From Bacillota bacterium (lineage in GTDB: Bacteria; Bacillota; Clostridia; Acetivibrionales; JAEZXR01): a stretch of DNA of 64,000 nucleotides. The notes beneath the pieces were generated by a model, which was given only the letters and a program-made list of their open reading frames with translations, made no database searches and was not told the origin of the DNA. The stretch lies in contig JAEZXR010000002.1 of NCBI GenBank assembly GCA_023419605.1, forward strand, positions 1-64,000, given 5' to 3'. This document shows, in pieces, positions 36,586 through 44,286 of the stretch. Within the stretch, counting starts at the first letter, position 1. Every line of letters starts with the position of its first letter. A program made the translations under genes and the position numbers.

Positions 36586-36633
36586 AAATATAAACGTGTC
36601 CGGGAACTGTCCCCGGACACGTTTATATTTTTC
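36586..36633. terminator. strong terminator between GH31 and nitroreductase genes
   Basis: AAATATAAACGTGTCCGGG pairs with CCCGGACACGTTTATATTT around a short loop, with TTC/T-rich sequence on the right. It serves the GH31 gene and possibly the opposing one. Confidence 0.9.
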
Positions 36634-36648
36634 TGCATAAAAAACCGT

Positions 36649-37209
36649 TTATTTGATGATGGTTACCGTACCTTCTTTTCTGGGGGCAGGAGAAGGCTGC
36701 GCAACGGCTTTATAGCCGAATGCACCGGAACCGACAGGCGCATAGCCTTCAGGAATACCTAATTCCTGCTTCAAAAACTGGCCTTCTTCGGTGGAAAATA
36801 AGAAATTTATGGCATGAATCCAGCAGGAGCCGATGCCCAGGGATTCTGCCGCAATGAACATGTTTCCCAGCGCCAGGCTGCCGTCATTTTGCGGCGCAAT
36901 GGCTTTTTGATCGCCGGAAACAATAATGAAGGTGGGGGCATTGTAGAAGATCGCGAAGTTTTCCGCTTTTGCCCTTTCCTCAAAGTGCTGGTTGCCGGAT
37001 TTTGCAAAAGCAGCTTTGCAGGCCTCGTTAATTCTTTGCAGGACTTCCTTGTTTTGTACTACGGTAAAATGCCAGGGCTGCTGATTCATGGCGCTGGGAG
37101 CATATTTGCCCGCTTCCAGTATTGCCTGCAGCTCCTCGTCCTTAATCTGTTCTTGTTCATACTTCCGTATGCTTCGCCTATTTAAGAGGGTCTTTAAGGT
37201 TTCATTCAT
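36649..37209 (-). CDS. FMN-dependent nitroreductase-family protein
   Basis: The 186-residue protein (from ATG 37209, GGAGAAAG upstream) has the nitroreductase fold: RRSIRKYEQEQIKDEELQAIL (FMN phosphate loop RRSIR), APSAMNQQPWHFTVVQN, and ALGNMFIAAESLGIGSCWI. Members use NAD(P)H to reduce nitro compounds, quinones or other electrophiles. It lies downstream of the Cys-rich gene and close to a YodB-like redox sensor; in Bacillus subtilis YodB controls the nitroreductase YodC, so a detoxification role is likely. Confidence 0.9.
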   Translation of the reverse strand: MNETLKTLLNRRSIRKYEQEQIKDEELQAILEAGKYAPSAMNQQPWHFTVVQNKEVLQRINEACKAAFAKSGNQHFEERAKAENFAIFYNAPTFIIVSGDQKAIAPQNDGSLALGNMFIAAESLGIGSCWIHAINFLFSTEEGQFLKQELGIPEGYAPVGSGAFGYKAVAQPSPAPRKEGTVTIIK

Positions 37210-37281
37210 CTTTCTTTCTCCATTTCTAATTAAAATATTTATTATTTTTCCCCTTTTCATTACAGTAAATGATAGAGGGAA

Positions 37282-37707
37282 TTATTTTTCATAAGCGCTT
37301 CTTATCATCTCAGCAAAGGAATGGCTGAGTCTTGAGACTCCGACGAGGTACATCAGCACGCTTTCGGGATAAGGCGTGTTCTCTTTTAGAACTGCATTCT
37401 CAAGGGAACGTCTGCAGAGGGAAATAATACACTGTTCACTGTGATTTCCACGGCATTGCGTACATAGCTTGCACACTTCGGCAATGGAACCTGCAATCAA
37501 ATCCTCCCTGTAATACTTCAAATCATCTCTGGGAATAAGCTTCTCACCGTCTTCTACCATTTTGACCGAATGTTCCTTCGCATAGTTAATAATTTTCTCC
37601 GAAAAGCCAACATAACATTTGTTTTTAACACAGCTGTCCGTATTAAAACAGGAACATTCACGGCACAGATTTTTCAGACTTTGTTCAATCCTTACAAATT
37701 GGGACAT
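37282..37707 (-). CDS. cysteine-rich protein, probably metal-binding, unknown function
   Basis: The 141-residue protein has two matching Cys clusters: LCRECSCFNTDSCVKNKC (near 14-31) and VCKLCTQCRGNHSEQCIISLC (near 78-98), ten cysteines in all. The repeated CxxCxxC...C...C spacing suggests two zinc or iron-sulfur sites. I know no family. It is transcribed with the nitroreductase (gap 72 bases) and faces the YodB-like regulator across a 124-base region holding two candidate operators. Confidence 0.75.
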   Translation of the reverse strand: MSQFVRIEQSLKNLCRECSCFNTDSCVKNKCYVGFSEKIINYAKEHSVKMVEDGEKLIPRDDLKYYREDLIAGSIAEVCKLCTQCRGNHSEQCIISLCRRSLENAVLKENTPYPESVLMYLVGVSRLSHSFAEMIRSAYEK

Positions 37708-37752
37708 GGTAGTTGACCTCTTTTCTATGTATCTGATATAATGTTAGCTGCT

Positions 37753-37799
37753 TACTTTATATTAGTATGATACAATAAGTTATTTACTAAAGTCAAGTA
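37753..37799. promoter_or_regulatory. two TACT-N7-AGTA sites, candidate YodB-type operators
   Basis: TACT(N7)AGTA occurs exactly at 37753-37767 and again at 37785-37799, in the 124-base space between the divergent Cys-rich and HxlR genes. From memory, YodB/CatR of B. subtilis bind this kind of repeat; the sites would cover promoters in both directions. Confidence 0.6.
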
Positions 37800-37831
37800 T
37801 GTGTGATAAACTATTTTTGAGGTGATGTGAA

Positions 37832-38152
37832 ATGCCAGATTGTCAGTTATGCCCAAAGTTTGAAAGTGCGTTTTCACTACTCGGTAAACGTTGGAGTGGA
37901 TTGATTATAAGAGTTCTTTTAGATGGCCCCAAGAGATTTTCCGACATTTCTGCTATGATTCCGCAATTAAGTGATCGGGTACTGGCAGAACGGTTTAAGG
38001 AATTGGAAGCAGAAGGAATCATCCAGCGAAATGTTTACCCCGAAACACCCGTACGCATAGAATATCAGCTGACAGACAAGGGGAAGGCTTTGAAAAGTGT
38101 TTTTGATGCGGTGCAAACATGGGCGGAAACATGGATTGCTGTAGAGAAATAG
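37832..38152 (+). CDS. HxlR-family redox-sensing regulator, YodB-like
   Basis: The 106-residue winged-helix protein begins MPDCQLCPKFESAFSLLGKRWSGLII and continues LLDGPKRFSDI, LAERFKELEAEGIIQR and PETPVRIEYQLTDKGKAL. This is very close to B. subtilis YodB/CatR. Cys7 aligns with the YodB sensor Cys6, which forms disulfides or adducts with quinones and diamide and lifts repression. Cys4 is an additional cysteine. It is divergent from the Cys-rich/nitroreductase operon. The start is preceded by GAGGTGATG. Confidence 0.9.
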   Translation: MPDCQLCPKFESAFSLLGKRWSGLIIRVLLDGPKRFSDISAMIPQLSDRVLAERFKELEAEGIIQRNVYPETPVRIEYQLTDKGKALKSVFDAVQTWAETWIAVEK

Positions 38153-38383
38153 TTGCTAAGATGTAAACCGGGGATGCAAAAGCTCTGATGGAATGCAGAA
38201 GTGATTGTACCGGAGGGAAGGGTGTAGGGGATATGGCCTGTTGATTGTCAAATATGAATCAACGGGCTATATTGTTTTTGAAAACCTATTGATTAATTTA
38301 ACGCGTGGTGCTGGCATTCACCTTAAAATTCCATTCAGAAGTTTTGTTCCTGAAAAAATATTTTATTATAATACGAAAAGCTG

Positions 38384-38414
38384 TTGACTGTTCCCTTGGG
38401 TACTATCTTATTAT
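38384..38414 (+). promoter_or_regulatory. MerR-type promoter with 19-bp spacer and dyad
   Basis: TTGACT (38384-38389) and TATTAT (38409-38414) are 19 bp apart, the stretched spacing typical of MerR-activated promoters. The dyad GTTCCCTTGGGTAC (38390-38403) lies inside the spacer. It is directly upstream of the MerR gene and suggests self-activation. Confidence 0.75.
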
Positions 38415-38437
38415 AAGTACAAAAGGAGTGATTTTTC

Positions 38438-39385
38438 ATGAAGATAAGCGAGGTTATGGAGCTTACAGGGCTTACAAAAAAAGCCATCCATTATTATGAG
38501 GAAGCAGGACTGGTCCTGCCTGTTGTTAATGTTGAAAATAACTATAGGGAATATAGTCAAAGCGATATTGACAAATTGGTGCAAATCTCTGTTTTGCGGC
38601 AATTGGATGTGCCTGTCAAAGACATAAAGGACATCCTGACAACGCCTGAAATGCTGAAAGAGCGGTTGGAGCAGCATTTATCAAGGATGAATGACGAGTT
38701 GAAAAGACTGGAAAAAAGCAGAGGAATTCTTCAGTCATGTTTAAAAGGATTTGATGCCGCCAAAGGGGAACTTTCACAATTTACAAAACAGCTGGCCCTT
38801 TTGAATCAATCATTGGAGATGGATGCGCGCAAACGGGAAGGCTTTATGAAAAGCCGCCTGCAGCAAATTTTCCCGGGGAACTTTGGCAGAATGCTGGTCA
38901 TTCATTTCAGCCCCTTTCTGAATGAACCCATTGACACACCCGAAAAGGAAGAAGCCTGGATGAATATTGTGGCCTTCCTGGATGGGGTTGAAAGCGTAGG
39001 GTATGTAGAAGAAATGAAGGAAATGTATGAAATGTTGACAGAAGAAGATATGGAAAAATATGCAGCTTTTTCAAATGAGAATGCAAAAAAGTGGATCTCG
39101 ATTTCGGATGAAGAATTAGCCCGGGAAAGAGAACGGGTTTTGGAAAGTGTCCATAAGGCTAACAGTGATCCTGACCTGCAATCGGTATATAGAAAAACTT
39201 CCAGGGTATCTGAAGGGGTAAAAGAACAAATGAAGAGCATAGGATACTATGATATGTTTGTTGAAAATTTAAAGATACTGAGTAATGACTACGCTATGTA
39301 TAACAAGAAAATGACGGAATTCTATGCCAGCCTGGATTTAAAGTTTGATGATGAAGGTAAACTCGTAGAACACCCAGATAATTAA
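38438..39385 (+). CDS. MerR-family regulator with a large C-terminal sensor domain
   Basis: The 315-residue protein starts with a MerR winged helix (KISEVMELTGLTKKAIHYYEEAGLVLP, residues 2-28; YREYSQSDIDKLVQISVLRQLDVPVKDIKDIL), followed by a coiled-coil (about 78-108) and a roughly 200-residue helical C-terminal region. The latter is larger than in metal sensors and fits the multidrug- or TipA-like ligand-binding group. I see no Cys cluster, so metal sensing is unlikely. It stands alone behind its own MerR-type promoter (AAAGGAG before ATG). Confidence 0.88.
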   Translation: MKISEVMELTGLTKKAIHYYEEAGLVLPVVNVENNYREYSQSDIDKLVQISVLRQLDVPVKDIKDILTTPEMLKERLEQHLSRMNDELKRLEKSRGILQSCLKGFDAAKGELSQFTKQLALLNQSLEMDARKREGFMKSRLQQIFPGNFGRMLVIHFSPFLNEPIDTPEKEEAWMNIVAFLDGVESVGYVEEMKEMYEMLTEEDMEKYAAFSNENAKKWISISDEELARERERVLESVHKANSDPDLQSVYRKTSRVSEGVKEQMKSIGYYDMFVENLKILSNDYAMYNKKMTEFYASLDLKFDDEGKLVEHPDN

Positions 39386-39492
39386 GCAGTGCGACTTTTA
39401 CCTGAGGGTTGTCTCTGCGGGACTTTTCCGGTTGATTTACGGGGAGCTACAGGATATACTTAATTAAAAAGTGTAAAAGGAGTGTGGAAAGC

Positions 39493-39879
39493 GTGAGATT
39501 GAACTTTACAGTCGTAGAGGGGAAATACGGTGTCTGTAGATTGGATAAGGACAGCCGTATCCCTGATTGGGCATATCAAAGTGTTTTTTTCTCACTAACA
39601 AAAACATTTGACGAATTATCCATTGTATGCTCTCAAGAGAGCATACCGGAGGATATAAAATGCGAAAGAGACTGGAAAATATTAAAAGTCGAAGGAATAT
39701 TGGATTTTTCATTGACGGGCATTCTGGCATCTATCAGTAACACATTGGCAAAAGCCGGCATAAGTATTTTTGCTGTATCTACCTATGATACGGACTATGT
39801 TCTTGTGAAGGATATGGATTTTAAGAATGCAATAGAAGCTCTAAAACAGGCAGGCTTTGGAGTAGAAGCTGCAAAGTAA
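39493..39879 (+). CDS. ACT-domain protein (ACT_7/CASTOR-like)
   Basis: The 128-residue protein has tandem ACT-like halves: an N-terminal strand region (RLNFTVVEGKYGVCRLDKDSRIPDW) and a C-terminal ACT fold (WKILKVEGILDFSLTGILASISNTLAKAGISIFAVSTYDTDYVLVKD), the usual pattern for small amino-acid-sensing ACT proteins. I place the start at GTG 39493, 10 bases after AGGAG; GTG 39484 is only 1 base from it. The gene is followed by a terminator-like hairpin. Confidence 0.82.
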   Translation: MRLNFTVVEGKYGVCRLDKDSRIPDWAYQSVFFSLTKTFDELSIVCSQESIPEDIKCERDWKILKVEGILDFSLTGILASISNTLAKAGISIFAVSTYDTDYVLVKDMDFKNAIEALKQAGFGVEAAK

Positions 39880-39951
39880 ATTCAACAAACATGCGGAACA
39901 CCAGTACAAGAGGTGAAGAAGTTGGATGTAACAAATAATGCGTTTTTTTAT

Positions 39952-39981
39952 AAAATATGACACACTGCTGTCATATTTTTT
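39952..39981 (+). terminator. terminator hairpin that also resembles a WYL-regulator site
   Basis: AAAATATGACA pairs with TGTCATATTTT around a 6-base loop, followed by T residues. Its centre, TGACACACTGCTGTCA (39958-39973), matches 14 of 16 bases of the palindrome centre in front of the WYL regulator at 49942-49957. Confidence 0.65.
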
Positions 39982-40021
39982 ATGTACCGATTTAAAATAT
40001 AAGTAAAAGGGGGAGGTATCT

Positions 40022-40164
40022 TTGGATAAAATCAAATTCAAGAAAGTACCTTTACTCTGCCAGTACGTAATTATATCATCGATAAAAAACAGAAAAGAAC
40101 CGACAAAAGCGAAGAAAGGCCAATCACCGGATTCCTGTGGGAATATAAAGAAGTAAAAGGTTGA
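40022..40164 (+). pseudogene. short unknown reading frame, probably frameshifted
   Basis: A GGGGGAGG site leads into TTG 40022. One frame gives 44 codons to 40156; shifting by one base after codon 8 gives a more protein-like run (STFTLPVRNYIIDKK, ITGFLWEYKEVKG) ending at 40164. I recognise no family. The remainder of the 384-base gap (39880-40263) has nothing else except the hairpin at its start. Confidence 0.3.
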
Positions 40165-40263
40165 CTGAATGGAAAATATATGTAATAATACCTGGAAGGT
40201 GAGTATTCCGCGGTTTTTTATTTTGGAAGAGATATCGGAATAGAGTTAAAAGGGGGGACTTTC

Positions 40264-40953
40264 ATGGGGATAAGCCAGGATGTGAGAGAGTCATTAATTT
40301 CTAAAGGTGCTTCGTTGGTCGGGTTTGCTGATTTATCAGAGATACCGTATGAAAACAGACAGGGATATGACCGTGGGATCAGCATTGCAGTGGCCTTGGA
40401 TATCGAAATTGTTTCAGGGATTCAAAACGGCCCCACAAAGGAATATTACGGAGAGTATCGGCGAGTAAATGCGCTGCTGGACAGCCTTGCCCAGTATGCA
40501 GCAGAGCTGCTGGTGCAAGCCGGTTTCAAAGCCTATCCGATGACGCTTGAAAATGTTGTAGAAGATGAAAAGACCTGGCGGACAGCTCTACCCCATAAAA
40601 CTGTTGCCACAAGAGCGGGAATCGGATGGATCGGGAAGAGTGCCCTGTTGGTTACTGAGCCCTTCGGCTCTGCTGTGAGGCTTACATCGGTCTTAACAAA
40701 TGCGGACCTGGAACCGGGTACGCCTGTCAATGAGTCTCGATGTGGAAATTGTACAGTCTGTAAGGAAGTTTGTCCTGGTTACGCTGTGGTAGGCACGAAT
40801 TGGGCGGTGGATATAGACCGGGATACTTTTTATAATGCTTTCGACTGTAGAAAAACAGCCAGAGCGAGGACTGCCAAAATCGGTATTGAGGCGAGCATGT
40901 GCGGTTTATGTATGTATAGTTGTCCTTACACCCAGCGGCACTTAAAGAGATGA
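40264..40953 (+). CDS. QueG-like iron-sulfur protein (epoxyqueuosine reductase-related)
   Basis: The 229-residue protein has a short QueG-like N-terminal part (ASLVGFADLSEIP..., TVATRAGIGWIGKSALLVTEPFGSAVRLTSVLTNADLEP) and a double [4Fe-4S] region (CGNCTVCKEVCPG, then FDCRKTARARTAKIG and CGLCMYSCPYTQRHLKR). True QueG enzymes are over 300 residues and carry a HEAT-like tail, so this is the short paralog group of unclear substrate. After the stop, a +1 frame continues for 24 codons (EMTAHRSDVITDEELD...), so a small 3' frameshift or an overlapping start is possible. The ribosome site is a run AAAAGGGGGG. Confidence 0.85.
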   Translation: MGISQDVRESLISKGASLVGFADLSEIPYENRQGYDRGISIAVALDIEIVSGIQNGPTKEYYGEYRRVNALLDSLAQYAAELLVQAGFKAYPMTLENVVEDEKTWRTALPHKTVATRAGIGWIGKSALLVTEPFGSAVRLTSVLTNADLEPGTPVNESRCGNCTVCKEVCPGYAVVGTNWAVDIDRDTFYNAFDCRKTARARTAKIGIEASMCGLCMYSCPYTQRHLKR

Positions 40954-41041
40954 CAGCGCACCGCTCCGACGTGATTACGGACGAAGAGCTGGATCAATGT
41001 TATCATTGGGTAAAGGGATTTTTTTGAAGGAGAATAGAGCT

Positions 41042-41890
41042 TTGGAAAAGATGCTGGATATCATAAGCTGCAGTAGAAGAACGGATGTCCCTGCCTTTTA
41101 TTATGATTGGCTGCAGGAATGCTTGAAAAGTAAGCAGGTTATGGTTAAAAACCCCTATAATCAATCGACTTATAGAGTGGATCTTTCACCGGAAAGGGTT
41201 CATTCCCTATGCCTGTGGTCAAAATCCTATGCCCATGTTCTGGAGTGTCCTGCTTATTTATCGTTATATAACCTGTATTTCCAATTTACTATTACGGGAT
41301 ATGCGAAGATTCTGGAGCCCAATGTTGTTGATACAAAGGAAGCGGTCCGGCAGATGGAAAAGTTGGCGGAAAGATATTCGCCACAGCAGGTTAATTGGAG
41401 ATTTGACCCGGTTCTGCTGAGTGTTGAAGGGGAAAAAAGCCCCACGCCCGGCAGCTTGGAGGAGGCCCGGCTGCGAATGTTCGAAGCTTTATGCAGAGAC
41501 ATTTCCTCCTTTGGAGTGAAGCGCTGCACCATAAGCTTTCTCTGTCTCTATAAGAAGGTGGAAAGACGGCTCCAGGCAGCGAGATTAAACTATATCATTC
41601 CTTCGGAACAGCATCAGATCGGGGTCGTAACCCGGATGGCAGAGATTGCAGATCGATATGGTGTGACAATATATACCTGTACAAGTCCTCTGATTGAGGG
41701 AGTACCCGGTGTGAAAAAAGGGCACTGCATAGAGGGACCGTATCTCCAGCAGTTATTTGGGAAAAGGGCCTCTCAGGCTAAAGATGCAGGACAGAGAGCC
41801 GGATGCGGATGTACCCGGTCGAAAGATATCGGGGCTTACAGTGGACAGCCGTGCAGCCATGGGTGCGGATATTGTTATGCGATGGGATAA
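41042..41890 (+). CDS. DUF1848 iron-sulfur/radical-SAM-like protein
   Basis: The protein (about 282 residues) fits DUF1848: MLDIISCSRRTDVPAFYYDWL near the start, QVNWRFDPVLL in the middle and, at the end, CGCTRSKDIGAYSGQPCSHGCGYCYA, a Cys cluster able to hold an iron-sulfur centre. The fold is distantly related to radical SAM or photolyase-type enzymes; the reaction is unknown. I choose TTG 41042 because GAAGGAG lies 9 bases upstream, whereas ATG 41051 is farther than usual. It closely follows the QueG-like gene, so they may share a transcript. Confidence 0.82.
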   Translation: MEKMLDIISCSRRTDVPAFYYDWLQECLKSKQVMVKNPYNQSTYRVDLSPERVHSLCLWSKSYAHVLECPAYLSLYNLYFQFTITGYAKILEPNVVDTKEAVRQMEKLAERYSPQQVNWRFDPVLLSVEGEKSPTPGSLEEARLRMFEALCRDISSFGVKRCTISFLCLYKKVERRLQAARLNYIIPSEQHQIGVVTRMAEIADRYGVTIYTCTSPLIEGVPGVKKGHCIEGPYLQQLFGKRASQAKDAGQRAGCGCTRSKDIGAYSGQPCSHGCGYCYAMG

Positions 41891-41963
41891 AATTCATGAA
41901 TCGACAGTATTATAGTATTGGATGGAGCTTTGGCCTTATTTATAAGCTTTGGGAGGGATTGCA

Positions 41964-42461
41964 ATGCATAAAGAAAAAGTTATAGCCGAAATGAAGGAAA
42001 TATTCAAAGAGATACCTTATGGGATTGATCATACCCTTAAAGTTCTTGGAAATGCGGAAGCTATCATGGAGGGAGAGCATATTCCTGAGGAGGAAAGGGA
42101 GTTGATTTCAATTGTCGCCATATTGCATGATATTGGTGTAATGGAAGCACAGCGAAAATATGGTTCTATGGAGGGGGTATACCAGGAAAAAGAGGGGCCG
42201 GAAGTGGCAAAGCGCATATTGGATAACGTCGGCTATGATCCCATATCAGCCGACAGGGTATGTTATATTGTAGGAAATCATCATTCTCCTTCAAAAATCG
42301 ACGGCATGGACTTCCAGATCCAATGGGAGGCGGACCTGCTGGAGAATTTGGAATCCATGAGTATTTCAAAGGATACAGGAAAACTAAAGCAATATATCGA
42401 GGATAACTTTAAAACCCATACCGGAAAAGAAATTGCATACTGCCGGTTTCATGTTAAGTAA
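41964..42461 (+). CDS. HD-domain phosphohydrolase
   Basis: The 165-residue protein has an HD metal-binding pattern: IDHTLKVLGNAEAIM, IVAILHDIGV (HD), VGNHHSPSK and WEADLLENL. Such small HD proteins hydrolyse nucleotides or cyclic phosphodiesters; the substrate here is not known. I choose ATG 41964 (GGGAGGG upstream) over the TTG 15 bases earlier, which lies in the ribosome site. Confidence 0.85.
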   Translation: MHKEKVIAEMKEIFKEIPYGIDHTLKVLGNAEAIMEGEHIPEEERELISIVAILHDIGVMEAQRKYGSMEGVYQEKEGPEVAKRILDNVGYDPISADRVCYIVGNHHSPSKIDGMDFQIQWEADLLENLESMSISKDTGKLKQYIEDNFKTHTGKEIAYCRFHVK

Positions 42462-42486
42462 CCGGAGAGGATACAATCCGGTTCGG

Positions 42487-42675
42487 CTAATCCTTTATTT
42501 GTGCCTTGTAATAGGCACAAATAAACTCATCCAGGCATTGACTCAAATGAAGGATTTCGTCATCAAAACTGCCATTTCGATTAAAGGAAGTCAAGTGGTT
42601 TAATTTATTTCTCAACTCTTCGATTTCATCCTTAATATATTGCACTTTGGCTTTTTCTAAATAACACAAATCCAT
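42487..42675 (-). CDS. Spo0E-family aspartyl-phosphate phosphatase
   Basis: The 62-residue helical hairpin protein ends with LSQCLDEFICAYYK, matching the Spo0E signature SxxLDxxI..YY. Family members remove phosphate from Spo0A~P and delay sporulation. I choose ATG 42675, at the better distance from GGAGAGG. The gene begins 15 bases after the HD-GYP gene ends on the same strand, so both are probably in one transcript and would be co-regulated. Confidence 0.85.
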   Translation of the reverse strand: MDLCYLEKAKVQYIKDEIEELRNKLNHLTSFNRNGSFDDEILHLSQCLDEFICAYYKAQIKD

Positions 42676-42690
42676 CATCAACCTCTCCGT

Positions 42691-43344
42691 TCAAATATCA
42701 TTAGTAAAGAAGCAGTCACGGGGAATCCGGCTTCCCTTTTTCAGATAACTGCAGAAACGTTCAACAGTTATCCGGTCAAATTGGCTTTCTGCATGTATAA
42801 GCAATTCATTCAGCGCCTCATCAAGACTAAGTGCCTGCCTGTAAACCCGATGTTTGGTCATGGCGTCAAATGCATCACAAACGGACAATACCTTGCTTAA
42901 TTCATTGATTTGGTTTCCTTGTAATCCTTGGGGATAGCCGGCTCCGTCAATTCTCTCGTGATGGTCTTTGATGATAACAGCTTCATGCTTGAAAAGAGAT
43001 ATTTTTTTTAAAATAAAGAATCCTGTAAGCGGGTGTTTCTTTATCTTGTCAAATTCGGTTTTGCTAAGTTTCTCCGGTTTGAGCAATATCCTTTTAGGGA
43101 CAGTTAATTTTCCAATATCATGCAGTAGGGAAGCATACTTAAGAGTATGAATCTGTGCACTTGGATAATTATAGTACTTGGCATATCCAACAGCGAGCCG
43201 CATAACTCTTTTGCAATGGTCGGCAGTATGTAAATCCTTCCTTTTCAGCAAAGATAATAGAATGCGAATAAGCTTTTTCTTAAACTGTTTGGTGCTCTTG
43301 GCCTGGGATGTAGTCCTATGCAGTGTCTTTTCAAGTAGTTTCAA
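42691..43344 (-). CDS. HD-GYP domain protein, probable cyclic-di-GMP phosphodiesterase
   Basis: The 217-residue protein is nearly all HD-GYP domain: HTADHCKRVMRLAVGYAKYY, LLHDIGKLTVP, HPLTGFFIL, IIKDHHERIDGAGYPQGLQGN and VCDAFDAMTKHRVYR. These are the metal- and substrate-binding motifs of cyclic-di-GMP phosphodiesterases; there is no sensor or membrane domain. Translation probably starts at TTG 43344 behind GAGGGG. Upstream lie a possible invertible repeat and a recombinase gene, which may control its expression. Confidence 0.88.
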   Translation of the reverse strand: MKLLEKTLHRTTSQAKSTKQFKKKLIRILLSLLKRKDLHTADHCKRVMRLAVGYAKYYNYPSAQIHTLKYASLLHDIGKLTVPKRILLKPEKLSKTEFDKIKKHPLTGFFILKKISLFKHEAVIIKDHHERIDGAGYPQGLQGNQINELSKVLSVCDAFDAMTKHRVYRQALSLDEALNELLIHAESQFDRITVERFCSYLKKGSRIPRDCFFTNDI

Positions 43345-43725
43345 CGTCAGACGCCCCTCTTCCCGTATATTATTTTAAAGACATGTAAGCGCTTTCGCAA
43401 AGTCAGAGCAGCCACTATAGGACTTACAAGGAGAGGGCAACAGGAATTTATGTATTGGAGTGTGTATATAACTAAACATTAAGCATCCACCTTTCAAAAG
43501 CTAAATGAAAATTCTATCAATACCATATAATTGTATTTAAGTATTTTTCTTGCTCTAAAGTAATGTAACAATATACTTAAAATGTTACATAAGGCGAAGC
43601 CCGTAAAGCCATTAAATGAAATCTTGAAATATTAAAAACAATAGTATAGGATTAAAAGTATCATAAAATGTAATGTATTATTTTTTATAAAAATAATATA
43701 ATTTGTTACATTAAGGAGTGAGTGT
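43345..43725. other. regulatory gap between HD-GYP and recombinase genes
   Basis: A/T-rich. On the minus strand a 34-codon frame (43375-43479) with AAAGGTGG upstream lies between the repeat and the HD-GYP gene; it is poorly protein-like. A TATACT -10-like hexamer reading leftward occurs at 43646-43651. The left inverted repeat is at 43562-43586, and a half copy (TGTTACATT) at 43704-43712. Confidence 0.45.
43562..43586 (-). repeat. left copy of a 25-bp inverted repeat flanking the recombinase gene
   Basis: The reverse complement of this copy matches 24 of 25 bases with 44395-44419. Each copy has the layout of a tyrosine-recombinase core site: arms like TGTAACA and TGTTACA around an 11-12 base A/T-rich centre. 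Confidence 0.8.
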
Positions 43726-44286
43726 ATGACCGTAGAACCTATTAGAGATAAAACGAGAATAAAGCAGATGTATCAATACTTGAAAGGAAAAGATGAAAAA
43801 TATGCATTGGTTTTTAAGTTTGGATTGAACACGGGGCTAAGAATTAGTGATATAATTCCATTAAAGGTCAAGGATATTATGAACTATAATGGACAGTTCC
43901 GTGACTATCTTACACTTAAAGAAAAAAAGACAGGAAAGGAAAAAAAGATAAAGTTGAATGAAGCTATAAGAAAAGCCATTAGCGAGTATATTAAAGATAC
44001 GAAATTAACGCATGACAGCTTTCTGTTTCCAAGCAAGAAAGGAGGACATATCGGTAGAATTCAAGCATATCGGGTTCTGAAGGAAGCCGCTGATTTGCTG
44101 GGAGTAGAAAATTTTGGTACCCATAGTTTGAGAAAATCATGGGGGTACTGGACTTATAAAATGTCACGATATAATATTGGCTTGATCATGGATACATTCA
44201 ATCACAGTTCTCAGAGTATTACCCTCCGTTATATCGGAGTGAATCAGGACCAGAAAGATGAACTGTATTCCATCGTTCAATTTTAA
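43726..44286 (+). CDS. small solitary tyrosine recombinase (FimB/RecV-like size)
   Basis: The 186-residue protein is just the catalytic domain of the tyrosine recombinase family. The active-site residues are all present: R39 (NTGLRISDI), K about 68, H133 and R136 (GTHSLRKSWG), H160 (FNHSSQSITLRYIG) and Y169. It lacks the N-terminal core-binding domain of phage integrases, like FimB/FimE-type invertases. There are no phage or conjugation genes around it. It is enclosed by a 25-bp inverted repeat 139 bases before the start and 108 bases after the stop. The start has AAGGAGTGAG upstream. Confidence 0.9.
   Translation: MTVEPIRDKTRIKQMYQYLKGKDEKYALVFKFGLNTGLRISDIIPLKVKDIMNYNGQFRDYLTLKEKKTGKEKKIKLNEAIRKAISEYIKDTKLTHDSFLFPSKKGGHIGRIQAYRVLKEAADLLGVENFGTHSLRKSWGYWTYKMSRYNIGLIMDTFNHSSQSITLRYIGVNQDQKDELYSIVQF

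Noticed and set aside
43726..44286. Prophage or integrative element around the tyrosine recombinase
   Set aside because: No phage structural, replication or conjugation genes and no tRNA gene nearby; the protein lacks the integrase N-terminal domain and the flanking repeats are inverted, not direct.
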